DNA from: Pontibacter mucosus
GTDB lineage: Bacteria > Bacteroidota > Bacteroidia > Cytophagales > Hymenobacteraceae
Assembly (NCBI RefSeq): GCF_003054055.1
Contig: NZ_QBKI01000013.1
Span: 55,426 to 119,425, forward strand
Direction of reading: 5' to 3'
Length of the DNA: 64,000 nt
Part shown: positions 53,307 through 61,973 of the stretch, in pieces
Position numbering within the stretch: the first letter of the stretch is position 1
Layout of the letters: each line of letters opens with the position of its first letter
Made by a program: the position numbers and the translations under genes
Notes under the pieces: generated by a model
What the model saw: only the letters and a program-made list of their open reading frames with translations
What the model was told of the DNA's origin: nothing
Databases searched by the model: none

Positions 53307-53442
53307 CCTTGAATCTAGTATAGCAGTCAAAGACATTAGGAGAGGAAATGCAGTTTCTGTGTCTCGACTGGCTGTTCCGGTTAATTACATCTCTGTAGAA
53401 AATATTTTTTCACCTAACTATAAACCATTTAATTTTTAGGCT

Positions 53443-53886
53443 ATGAAAAAGCTATCTTTCTTCTCCCTTCTGTTATGTACAGTTCTATTTTTTGCTGGTT
53501 GTGATGACGAAGGCAAGGACCCTGTGCTGCCTGATACTGCTACCTATCGGGTCGACTACAGCCAGTCTGGGGATTATGAGAAATTCATTAAGATTATTAC
53601 CATCGGAGGGGGCGATTTCAAAGTGAGGGGGACTACCGAGGCCATGCCGCCCGTGTTGTTTGACGGGAACCTTTCGGAGACCTCCTATTCCTTTGAAGCG
53701 GATAATGTAAGGGAACTTACCATTCATGCTGCCAATGAGTTTAGTGCTGTAGAGGATGGTCCTGCTTCTATGCAGATGCATTTTGTTATTTATAAGAACG
53801 GCAAGCAGATTGATGAGAAGACTTTTAGTTATAGTGAGGTTACAGGGGAGAAAAATGAATACCTGAATTATAAAGCGAATGAATAA
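53443..53886 (+). CDS. Putative lipoprotein of unknown function
   Basis: The 147-aa product has a type II signal peptide with lipobox FFAGC (residues about 16-20), then a beta-rich domain (YRVDYSQSGDYEKFIKIITI, ELTIHAANEFSAVEDGPASM). It is expected to be anchored in the outer membrane. No family recognised. Confidence 0.75.
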   Translation: MKKLSFFSLLLCTVLFFAGCDDEGKDPVLPDTATYRVDYSQSGDYEKFIKIITIGGGDFKVRGTTEAMPPVLFDGNLSETSYSFEADNVRELTIHAANEFSAVEDGPASMQMHFVIYKNGKQIDEKTFSYSEVTGEKNEYLNYKANE

Positions 53887-54006
53887 GTAAGATTTTGGCT
53901 AGACCTCCAATGTCCTAGCAGATGATAGAAACTTATTGTTTGGGCTTAGTAACCATAAATAGCTATATATTTATTGTCTTATAATTTACCTTATGTTAAG
54001 TAGGCT

Positions 54007-56499
54007 TCATCTTATCCTTGTAAGTGATCTATAATACTTCCTCTCACCCCTATCATCTGTATATTTAAAGGCTTCACTAAACTCATCAATCCTTGCTACC
54101 AACCCAAGTAACGTTTGATTATTAATGCTTAGGATCGAGTTTGTTTCTAAGTGACTTAAGTAATTTGATAAGATGGACGGGATTACTGTATTCTGGAGAG
54201 CGTCCAATTGCTGTTGATCAAGTACACAGATGTTAGCCTGATGAGTTAGCTGAATGTGAGAATTGATTGCCTTTAAGCAATCGCTTATCATTCGCGAGTC
54301 TTCTCTCAAGGCAATGTCTAACGGTACAGGAATATCTAGCTTCTTTATCACCTCCATTATCTTCAACTCCAGATACTGTCTCATTAACAAAGCTCCTAAA
54401 TTAGATTCCCCTGCTTGCAGACTCTCCACGATCCTGCTCCTTAAATTATCATTCCCGATCAAGTTGGCCGTTACACGTCCTTCTGGGGCCACACCACCAA
54501 GCTCATAATGCTGCCATTTGTCACTTAACCCAGAAGCTTGGGTGTTAAAATACTTCTTAAGAAGCCCATCATGGCTTAAGACTATTATCTGCAATCCATT
54601 GGGATTATTAGCAGTTGAAATGACTGAAAATAAAAGCTCTATTAAGCTTAGTTGGTTTCCTGCATCGAAGCTTGAGGTGACATCGTCTAAGATCAGAAAC
54701 CTTGCTTTGGGTTTACTCCTGATTAGAGCTGCCAAATAAACAGAAACAGCGAAGGCATTACGGTATGATTCAGATAATAAGGGGGAAGCATAAAGATTTG
54801 TAGTGCTAAAAAATGAATCGAGTACAAGGTCCAAGTCCTGCTTGTTTGTGGCCCGCTTTAGACTAGGAACAACTCTATTGCTATTTATGATCCTTTGGAA
54901 GAAATTACGGGTGTCTTCTTCTATTTCAGAGCAGATCACTTGGCTTAAAGCTGTTTCTGCTTGGGTAATCTGAAAAGATATATTATTAATAAATTCCTTC
55001 CATCGCTCTATATGCTCACATTGATTTTTAAGTTCTATTCCCTCATCTCTGACTTTCGCGAGATGAGCAATGTCTTCTGCTAGTTTGCGTACGTCTGTAA
55101 TTTTTTGGACAGTGTCCGTGATTGAAGGTGGAAGCTTATCGCTGATTTCTTTTATATCTATGTTAAGCTGTTTTTGCTGCTCTAGGATTAGCTTATCAGT
55201 GGCTTGTAACTTCTGCGTTAGCGACATAAATGACTCCTGATCTAGCTTTTCTGAGCTAATCATTAAATCGCCTTCCGCTATTGTGCTTATGGCATGAGCA
55301 GTCAACAAACTTTGTATTCTTAGATGCCTTCCCCTTCCCGTAAAAGAATTCCAAAGTCTTTTAATATCCTTGTCTGCCTGCTCGATTCGTTCGAACGAAT
55401 CGAGCTTAGCTACCACAAAGTCATAAAGCGGGACACCTTCAAAGTTTAGATCAGCTGATTCGCAAAGCGGACAAGTAGCCTTAGGGTAGCTCAAGTCTTC
55501 GAAGATTTTTTTGGCTGCTTTATAGAGTGTGTGATATTCCTTCCCCAAGGTTGACTTTAAAAGTTTTTGTTTGCTTTCCACCAAGTTTGCCAACTCATTG
55601 AGCTGCTCAGTTTCAATGTCTATGCTGTCAGGTAATACCCTCTCTATTTCCCTTTTCAGGTTATCTTTTTTTATGAACTCAGTCTGAAGCTTACTTCCTT
55701 CAGTTTTCTTTAGAACATTTATAAGGCTTTCAAAATCAATGTGTTTGAATTCCTTTTCTGTAAGTATGTCTTTAAAAATGGAAATATTCTTCAATACAGA
55801 GATTGCCTGATACTCAAGTTTGGGAATATCATTTAGGTCTAAATGCGCTAATTCAAGTCTCCCTAAAGTCTCAATTATGGTATTGCGAGTTTTTCTATAC
55901 TCATCTTGTTTAGCCTGGTGCTTTGTCTTTAATGTATCATAATTGTGATCGGTGTTTATGTTCTTCGTATTAGAGAGGGTATCTAACCTTTGCTTTAAGG
56001 CACTAATCTTAGAAAGACCGATAAGCATTGAGAAAGAACGCCCTCTTTCCAATGGTCTGTTGTCTATGAACGATCGGAATAAGTCATAGTCTATCATCAA
56101 CCCATCATGGTTCAAAGACTTAAGCAATTCCTCTGGATCAGGATGATTTGGAGAAGTAACGATACGCTCTCCTGACCTCTCCTTCTGTATTAAGATGTCA
56201 ACCGTCTCACTGCCATCATCAGCTTGCAAATTGATGCTTATAGTGGATCTACCAGTGGAATGGAAGTGATTGATGTAGTATTCTCCTGGGTTCTCTTTAT
56301 TCTGTATATTCTTAAAGCGGGAAATCTCCGATTTGAAGGAAAAGCAAAGCGCATCGAATATTGAACTCTTCCCAGATGCATTAGGGGCAAAGACTGAGCA
56401 AACCTTATCGTGTGCAATCTTTAACTTTAATGGATGATTTTCATTGTTTATGCCCCTGAAGCCCTCTATTTCGATTTGCCTTAAGAAATACCTTTTCAT
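54007..56499 (-). CDS. Rad50/SMC-like ATPase with zinc-hook-type CPLC
   Basis: An 830-aa protein. Walker A APNASGKSS (residues 38-46, first Gly replaced by Ala) follows IEIEGFRGINNENHPLKLKI. Two long helical coiled-coil regions (about 160-330 and 380-560) flank CPLC near residue 340, as in the hook of Rad50-like proteins. Walker B RFLILDDVTSSFDAG is near residue 600, followed by IIVLSHDGLLKKYF. A C-terminal domain of about 190 residues (YLELKIMEVIKKLDIPVPLD) has no known match. Coupled to a 71-aa gene upstream by TAATG. Context (TA system, Shango-like genes) suggests defence. Confidence 0.75.
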   Translation of the reverse strand: MKRYFLRQIEIEGFRGINNENHPLKLKIAHDKVCSVFAPNASGKSSIFDALCFSFKSEISRFKNIQNKENPGEYYINHFHSTGRSTISINLQADDGSETVDILIQKERSGERIVTSPNHPDPEELLKSLNHDGLMIDYDLFRSFIDNRPLERGRSFSMLIGLSKISALKQRLDTLSNTKNINTDHNYDTLKTKHQAKQDEYRKTRNTIIETLGRLELAHLDLNDIPKLEYQAISVLKNISIFKDILTEKEFKHIDFESLINVLKKTEGSKLQTEFIKKDNLKREIERVLPDSIDIETEQLNELANLVESKQKLLKSTLGKEYHTLYKAAKKIFEDLSYPKATCPLCESADLNFEGVPLYDFVVAKLDSFERIEQADKDIKRLWNSFTGRGRHLRIQSLLTAHAISTIAEGDLMISSEKLDQESFMSLTQKLQATDKLILEQQKQLNIDIKEISDKLPPSITDTVQKITDVRKLAEDIAHLAKVRDEGIELKNQCEHIERWKEFINNISFQITQAETALSQVICSEIEEDTRNFFQRIINSNRVVPSLKRATNKQDLDLVLDSFFSTTNLYASPLLSESYRNAFAVSVYLAALIRSKPKARFLILDDVTSSFDAGNQLSLIELLFSVISTANNPNGLQIIVLSHDGLLKKYFNTQASGLSDKWQHYELGGVAPEGRVTANLIGNDNLRSRIVESLQAGESNLGALLMRQYLELKIMEVIKKLDIPVPLDIALREDSRMISDCLKAINSHIQLTHQANICVLDQQQLDALQNTVIPSILSNYLSHLETNSILSINNQTLLGLVARIDEFSEAFKYTDDRGERKYYRSLTRIR

Positions 56500-56714
56500 T
56501 ATTCAGACTGCTTATATACCGCTGAAACTTGTTGGGCAACTTTTGTTCTGAATTCAGATTTCAGATTGGATGCATCACTATCCACCCTTGTTAAAAGGTC
56601 CTTATTGTCAGCAATAATCTTCCCCAAAACAGGATCTTTTTGAATACAAAAGTTGAAGAATGCTTCTAAGTTCTCTTCCTGGGATTTAGAATCATCGAAA
56701 TTAAAGTTATCCAT
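56499..56714 (-). CDS. Small acidic partner of the SMC-like ATPase
   Basis: A 71-aa protein (MDNFNFDDSKSQEENLEAFF, then ADNKDLLTRVDSDASNLKSE, ending AVYKQSE). It is acidic in its first half and helical throughout. Its stop shares one base with the ATPase start, so the two are made together. I recognise no family. Confidence 0.65.
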   Translation of the reverse strand: MDNFNFDDSKSQEENLEAFFNFCIQKDPVLGKIIADNKDLLTRVDSDASNLKSEFRTKVAQQVSAVYKQSE

Positions 56715-56821
56715 TTGCTTTATTTAAACTGGTCAAAGTAAGGTTTCTTAAATGTAATCAATATTAAAGTATTTATTTATAAAAATATTGGATTGAACTT
56801 TGAAATTTTTTGTCTTCCTGC

Positions 56822-58090
56822 CTATTGAAAGGCAGGCGCCATTAACTCTTGGTCTGCCTTTGAGATACCATACTTGCTGGCCACGCTACGCCAATTACTC
56901 ACGGCTTCGCTGATCTGCTGGTGTATCGCTGCCGCCTGCTTTGGGGAAAGGCGGTAATAGTCTGCCGTGGCGAGTGCCAGCTCCGGATCCAGTGCGTTGT
57001 CTTCCTCTGTGATATTGAGCTTGAGGCCGGCCCCAGTCTCCACCGGGTTTAAATCATAGGCAGGAGATAGCCGCCAGCCCAAGGGGGTAAGGATGAAGCC
57101 GTGGTTGCGCAGATGGTCATCTGTGTTACTCACGTAGATGTTAAATAAAATTCGCCGCCAGAGTTCTTCCAGATCTTTTTCAGGAGCGGCACCCTGCGTG
57201 GTGATGAATTCAGCCAACTCAAGGTAGCTTACCCCATCCTGGTAGTCGATGCCGTCGTGATAACCCAATAGTGTCATGGCAGACGCGAAGTGAATACGCT
57301 CCCCTGTTTCAGTGCGGTCAAAGCGCTTGGTCAGGAAGGTGTGCTGCCTGGAGGCATAGCGCTCTATCTTGGCCTCTGCCATGCTAATACCCGCCATCAG
57401 AGCCAGCTCCTGCACCACCATCTCCCAAGCACCGACGTCCCTGTTATCGGTACGGCTTGGAAACTTGGCAATCCACAGCCTTCCTTTCTCGTCAGTCACC
57501 CCCGCCTTCGGTCTGGCTCCTCCCAATGAGGAACCAGGCGCCACCAGCAGGCTGAGCCATTTAAGGTATTCCTCGTCCTGATTGATGTCATCTTCCTCCA
57601 GCTTCTGGCTTGCATAGGCCAGCTCACGCAAAGCCGTCCAAGGCGGTGTAGCCATTTCGCGGTTGTCATTCAGGAAAGGGCCGTCTGGTGTTTGTTTAAA
57701 GCGCAGCGCCCCCATGCGGTGGCCGTCGTACACCCCCAGTAGGTAGTCACTCTCCAGCAGGCGCTGCTCCGCCCGCCCTTCCCTGCGGGCCAGCGCTGCT
57801 TCGCGCCTTCGCATCAGTACCCTGCCCCATCGGTCAGGGGAGGAATCCAGGAACACGCCGAAGTTGCTTTTCTCCTCCCCTGCCAGGAATTGCGGCCCCG
57901 TGTACAGCTGCAGCTCAGGGTCCAGCACCTGGACGTATTCGCTGCTAAGCCAGGTCTTCTCGTACTCAAAGGAGAACACCTCCTTGCCCCGCACGACGCT
58001 CGCCTGCAGCGTGCCCATCAGCCGAGGCCCTCCTAGCTCGACCCAGTCGGCGTACACATATATAGCGTTGGTTACCTTGTGCTTTGCCAT
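56822..58090 (-). CDS. hipA: HipA-family toxin kinase
   Basis: A 422-aa HipA-like Ser/Thr kinase: GSSLGGARPKAGVTDEKGRL (ATP loop), FLTKRFDRTETGERIHFAS near residue 252, the catalytic NTDDHLRNHGFIL near 322, and SPAYDLNPVET (metal-binding Asp). HipA of E. coli phosphorylates glutamyl-tRNA synthetase and causes persistence. Length is normal (440 in E. coli) and all motifs are intact. The hipB-like gene precedes it by six bases. Confidence 0.9.
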   Translation of the reverse strand: MAKHKVTNAIYVYADWVELGGPRLMGTLQASVVRGKEVFSFEYEKTWLSSEYVQVLDPELQLYTGPQFLAGEEKSNFGVFLDSSPDRWGRVLMRRREAALARREGRAEQRLLESDYLLGVYDGHRMGALRFKQTPDGPFLNDNREMATPPWTALRELAYASQKLEEDDINQDEEYLKWLSLLVAPGSSLGGARPKAGVTDEKGRLWIAKFPSRTDNRDVGAWEMVVQELALMAGISMAEAKIERYASRQHTFLTKRFDRTETGERIHFASAMTLLGYHDGIDYQDGVSYLELAEFITTQGAAPEKDLEELWRRILFNIYVSNTDDHLRNHGFILTPLGWRLSPAYDLNPVETGAGLKLNITEEDNALDPELALATADYYRLSPKQAAAIHQQISEAVSNWRSVASKYGISKADQELMAPAFQ

Positions 58091-58096
58091 CTTCTC

Positions 58097-58417
58097 TTAA
58101 GTATCACTTGAATGCTTAGGAGCCCTTTCTCGCACCGGCAGTTCTGCATCCTGCAACTTGCGGCCGAGCTTATCGTCTCGACCCACTTGCGCCAGGTCTT
58201 TTTCCAGTCCCAGCACCGCCAACACCTTGAAATAATTCCCCATGGCCACGGTGGGCTCCCCTTTCTCAATCTGGCTAAGTGTGGGCCGAGAAATAGCCGC
58301 ACGTTCGGCCACTTGTTCGGTGCTGAGCCTGCGCCGCAGCCGGGCTAGCTTAATGTTTTCCCCCAGCTCAGCCAATAGCCGTTGCCAGGATGGGTATAAA
58401 GTTTTTGATTTGGCCAT
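58097..58417 (-). CDS. hipB: HipB-family XRE antitoxin
   Basis: The 106-aa protein has an XRE HTH (IKLARLRRRLSTEQVAERAA then ISRPTLSQIEKGEPTVAMG) and a short C-terminal tail that could contact HipA. It is first in the operon, as usual, and probably represses it through the two palindromes just upstream. Confidence 0.88.
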   Translation of the reverse strand: MAKSKTLYPSWQRLLAELGENIKLARLRRRLSTEQVAERAAISRPTLSQIEKGEPTVAMGNYFKVLAVLGLEKDLAQVGRDDKLGRKLQDAELPVRERAPKHSSDT

Positions 58418-58420
58418 AAC

Positions 58421-58468
58421 GTAAACTATATTTTACAAATATACCTAATTTTGTAAATTATAATTTAC
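58421..58468 (-). promoter_or_regulatory. hipBA promoter with two GTAAA-N6-TTTAC operators
   Basis: Two 16-bp dyads of the form GTAAA-N6-TTTAC: 58421-58436 (imperfect) and 58453-58468 (GTAAATTATAATTTAC, perfect). Their centres are 32 bp apart, about three helical turns. Between them on the minus strand is TATATTTG (plus 58436-58443), a TAnnTTTG -7 match about 19 nt before the hipB ATG. Paired HipB dimers would occlude this promoter. Confidence 0.7.
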
Positions 58469-58480
58469 GTTATTTAAAAT

Positions 58481-58879
58481 AAACATACTTCGCACATGCT
58501 GTACCGCTAATGTGTATAGCAGGAAATTTGTCAAGTTTTATAACTGAAAAACTTGACAAAGCAACGCAAGTGCGCCTGACTGTTAAAAGAAAAGCTTTAT
58601 CCGACTTTTGTCCGACATTGGGCCAGGTTATCCGACATAGGATGCATGCTATCACTTATTCTATGGGTGCGGTGGTAAAAGGGGCAGGGTATCCATTCCC
58701 GAAGTCTCCAGTAAAATATTGCAACTCCAATTCCATGGGTTGACGGCTATTTGTTTAAAGCCCCAGTATCGCTGCCCAACATCTAGGCGCAACTCTATTT
58801 GCTTGTACTTGCCGCCAAGGTCGACTGGGCCGACGTGGAGTCTACCATCTTCGCTATGCTGCTGGATCGGGCACTACAG
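58481..58879. other. Intergenic region with a possible transposase vestige
   Basis: No intact gene. At about 58796-58840 a plus-strand frame reads LLVLAAKVDWADVE, like the N-terminus of IS5-type transposases (LVxLAxxIDW), with an in-frame stop just upstream. The match is short and may be chance. The rest shows nothing. Confidence 0.3.
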
Positions 58880-59794
58880 TTACTGTCGATTCTCCTCCAC
58901 AACATCCCAGAAGTCATACTCGTGTACCAACACAGTCTTGGCTCCCGCCTTGCGCATGGCTATCGCCTTTTCTACCTTCCTGCCGTAGCAGGCAAAAGCC
59001 CAGCAGGGATTGCCACTGTCGCCTACGATTAAATAATTAGTGCTTTTCGTCACACAGCCGCTTACACGACCTCCTAGTTTAACCACTTCCTGCTCAATTT
59101 CCTTTCTTGAAGCTCGCTGGAATAGGCCTGTAAAGCAGAAGGTGCTGCCATCAAAGCGGATGTCAGGGTTCGATGTGCAGATTCCATTGATTTTTACCTC
59201 TGCAGTTTCACTCTTGATTTTTTGTGTCAGTGCTGTGTCCGTGAGTTGCGCAAACTCATGGAAGTAAGCCAATAGCCGTTTACGCTCCTCCTCATCCACT
59301 TTTCCGTCCGACAGTACTGAGGTAACCAAACTACTGATTTCATCATAGGGATAATATGAGTTTAAGTGCGCGTGATCTTCCAGCCATCTATCCAGTGCCT
59401 CGACTTCCTTATCTGCGACAATTCCATCGGAGAGAATGCCGTGACAGATGCCCTGCAGCACTTGGAGGTCCGCCGTCGCAGCATCATAAAAAATGCTGCC
59501 ATGCTCGTACTTGCGGCACAGCCAAATAAGGTCCTCTATCAGCTCCGGTCGTGCCTCTTCCTCACGCACAGCCTCAGATATCAATAACATTAGCTCCTTG
59601 AAAGGATTCCTGTTTATCAGGTTCTGGTGCATAGCGCACCAGCTCTGCAATTCTGCTATCTCAGAGGCATTCACCTCCCCATCCATACGGATGCCTTCAA
59701 GAATGCCTTTCAGGGAGTTGATAGCTTTGTCCGCCTCACTCCGGGTTGTATGCTGGCGGTAAGTTAAATTCTCATATTCGCTTGTGTTCATCAT
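58880..59794 (-). CDS. TerB-like repeats plus BRCT domain protein
   Basis: A 304-aa protein. Three TerB-like motifs DGEVNASEIAELQSW, DGIVADKEVEALDRWL and DGKVDEEERKRLLAYF (residues about 37, 124, 164) make up the N-terminal part. A BRCT domain fills about 214-300 (FCFTGLFQRASRKEIEQEVV, KLGGRVSGCVTKSTNYLIVG, then KVEKAIAMRKAGAKTVLVHE). BRCT binds DNA ends or phosphoproteins. It lies 37 bp downstream of the helicase of the Shango-like operon, same strand. TerB is also a domain of the first Shango gene, so a functional tie is possible. Confidence 0.75.
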   Translation of the reverse strand: MMNTSEYENLTYRQHTTRSEADKAINSLKGILEGIRMDGEVNASEIAELQSWCAMHQNLINRNPFKELMLLISEAVREEEARPELIEDLIWLCRKYEHGSIFYDAATADLQVLQGICHGILSDGIVADKEVEALDRWLEDHAHLNSYYPYDEISSLVTSVLSDGKVDEEERKRLLAYFHEFAQLTDTALTQKIKSETAEVKINGICTSNPDIRFDGSTFCFTGLFQRASRKEIEQEVVKLGGRVSGCVTKSTNYLIVGDSGNPCWAFACYGRKVEKAIAMRKAGAKTVLVHEYDFWDVVEENRQ

Positions 59795-59831
59795 GCTATA
59801 GGATTAGTTTTTCTAATATTTTAAAGCTTTG

Positions 59832-61973
59832 CTATGTCAAAGAAGCAGCTGTATTCAACACTGGTTTCATGCTGCTCATTAGGGTCCGGGTGCCGTCAAA
59901 GTCATGATACCTCTCCTTAAGGATGGCACTCTTAAACTTAAGAGGAAGCTTAACACCCCATTTCGAGAATTCCAGCAACGACTCATTTTGCTGGATGGCC
60001 TGCTCCAGGTGAAAGTCCACGTCGTCGATGAAGAGAAGCAGCTGCTCTGTTAAGTCGCTGAGTAAACCTGGGGCGATAGCAAGGGTAAAGCTACTGCTAT
60101 GCTCATCGTAGCTGTGCTCCAGATCAAGGCAGTTAAGCAGGAAGGCAAGACTCCTGTTCACTCTGGTGCCGGTGAAGGTATACAGTACTACCTGCCCGTC
60201 TTTCACCAGAACAGGTCTTTCCAGAGAACAGTCCCTGAGCGGAAAGGCGGCAAAGTCCTTACGTAGCTCAGAGAGTACCTCCTGGCTCGGTTCATCAAGC
60301 TCGGGATAAACAGTAGACGTAAACAGGATCTGCAGCATCTTCTCCCTCACCTTGGGAGCCACGATGCCTCCCCTACCCAAGAACAGGGGCTTTTTACCAT
60401 CGGCAGTGGGAGCGACTTCAATCTTTTTTGACTTAAAGTCCACATACCTGATCTTCCAGATTTTGGCAGCCAGCAGGATGTTCTCGTCCTCCCGTACCTG
60501 CTCCGTGAGCGGTATCTCCCCGATCGCTTTACCAGCATGCACGACCTTAAAGCTGGGTTCTGTCTTGAACACGCTGTAAAACTCCCGGGAGTTGACGACT
60601 CCCTCGCCCTCAACACCGATAATCAATTCCCGGTGCAGCAGTTCTAGCCAGTCATTATCCACCAGCTCCTGAATGATCTCATGAATTTCAGCCTCTCCGA
60701 TCTCCTTGAAAGCGAAGTTTTCCCGTAGCCTGCTGACAAGTTCCTCCCTGGTGCAACTAGAGGTTTCCTTTACAATGGAGAGCGCCTGGTGGAGTAAAAG
60801 GTCATAAGGCTTTTCGGCCGTCCTGACAGGCTCAATGTATCCTTCCTGGAAAAGCAGCCAGCATGCCAGCGACTGCAGCAGACTCCACTTGTCCGTGGCA
60901 TAAAGCAGGAGGTGGCTCTTTTCTCCTTCCCTTCTGCCGCTTCTGCCCACCCGCTGGATCAGTGAGGCTATGGAGGTAGTGGCATCCACCTGCACGACCT
61001 TATCCACTGAGCCGATGTCTATTCCCAGTTCCAGCGTGGAGGTGCAGGAAATGCAGAAGTTCTGCCGCTGGTTGTGCTTAGCGAAATGCTCCACATACTC
61101 CCGCACCTCCTTGTCCACCGAGGAGTGGTGCGAAAAGTAGTGCGGATGCCCTCCCACCCTCTCTGAAATCCGCTTGAGCTTCACGGCAATCTCCTCTGCC
61201 CGGCCACGGCTGTTGGGGAACACAAGCACCTTGTGATCATACGTCTGCTTATAAAGATCCTTTATTAGTTCCAGTGGCAATTCAGCGGCAGCTCCCATAT
61301 GATACAGGAAGGAGGTGTGCATCTCTTTGGACGTTTTGTCCAGCAACACTTTCGTGTTGGCCTCATCACCTGTGAACTTCTTGGCCTCCGCATAGTCTCC
61401 GATGGTGGCTGATAGGCCCACAATGCAAAGTTTCCCTGCGCTTACTTTACCCAAGCGTGAAAGAATGGACTTCAGATGGATACCCCGGTCTGTTCCCAGG
61501 AACGAGTGGATCTCATCGATCACCACATACCTTAAGTTGGAGAACAGCGCCTTCATACTATAGGGGGCATTGACAAACATTGCCTCCAGCGACTCGGGCG
61601 TAATCAGCACGATTCCCTCCGGGGCCTGCACCAGCTTTTTCTTCTCTGTGCGGTTTGCCTCCCCATGCCACTTGGTCACCTTCACGTCCAGGTACTTGCA
61701 CAGCTCCTCCACCCGGTGGAACTGGTCATTGATCAGGGCGATGAGCGGTGAGATATAAAGTACCTGGACGCCCGGATCCCGGAAGTTTACCTTGGAGAGA
61801 ATAGGCAGAAAGGCAGCCTCCGTCTTACCAGAGGCTGTTCTGGAGGCCAGGATGTAATTGCAGTCGGTGGAGAGGATGTGCTGAATCGCTGCCCCCTGAA
61901 TGGGACGCAGCGACTCCCACCGCTTGTCGCGCACGTACCGGCGGATTGGCTCAGATAGCAGCTCGTAGGCCAT
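59832..61973 (-). CDS. DEAD/DEAH-box (Lhr-type) helicase, SngC-like of a Shango-type operon
   Basis: The 713-aa protein has an SF2 core: SLRPIQGAAIQ (Q-motif), ASRTASGKT (residues 43-51, Walker A), VVIDEIHSFLG (DEIH), SATIGDY, LELGIDIGSVDKVVQVD and QRVGRSGRREGE. The C-terminal part resembles Lhr-like/BrxHI helicases. It starts at the stop codon of the ATPase gene (one-base overlap). In Shango (TerB protein, ATPase, helicase) this would be the helicase. An alternative relation is BrxHI of type 2 BREX, but no PglX/Z is visible. Confidence 0.8.
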   Translation of the reverse strand: MAYELLSEPIRRYVRDKRWESLRPIQGAAIQHILSTDCNYILASRTASGKTEAAFLPILSKVNFRDPGVQVLYISPLIALINDQFHRVEELCKYLDVKVTKWHGEANRTEKKKLVQAPEGIVLITPESLEAMFVNAPYSMKALFSNLRYVVIDEIHSFLGTDRGIHLKSILSRLGKVSAGKLCIVGLSATIGDYAEAKKFTGDEANTKVLLDKTSKEMHTSFLYHMGAAAELPLELIKDLYKQTYDHKVLVFPNSRGRAEEIAVKLKRISERVGGHPHYFSHHSSVDKEVREYVEHFAKHNQRQNFCISCTSTLELGIDIGSVDKVVQVDATTSIASLIQRVGRSGRREGEKSHLLLYATDKWSLLQSLACWLLFQEGYIEPVRTAEKPYDLLLHQALSIVKETSSCTREELVSRLRENFAFKEIGEAEIHEIIQELVDNDWLELLHRELIIGVEGEGVVNSREFYSVFKTEPSFKVVHAGKAIGEIPLTEQVREDENILLAAKIWKIRYVDFKSKKIEVAPTADGKKPLFLGRGGIVAPKVREKMLQILFTSTVYPELDEPSQEVLSELRKDFAAFPLRDCSLERPVLVKDGQVVLYTFTGTRVNRSLAFLLNCLDLEHSYDEHSSSFTLAIAPGLLSDLTEQLLLFIDDVDFHLEQAIQQNESLLEFSKWGVKLPLKFKSAILKERYHDFDGTRTLMSSMKPVLNTAASLT

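Noticed and set aside
58719..58988. Possible IS5-like transposase start (LLVLAAKVDWADVE)
   Set aside because: Only 14 residues match, with an in-frame stop just before; no inverted repeats or downstream transposase. Kept only as a low-confidence note.
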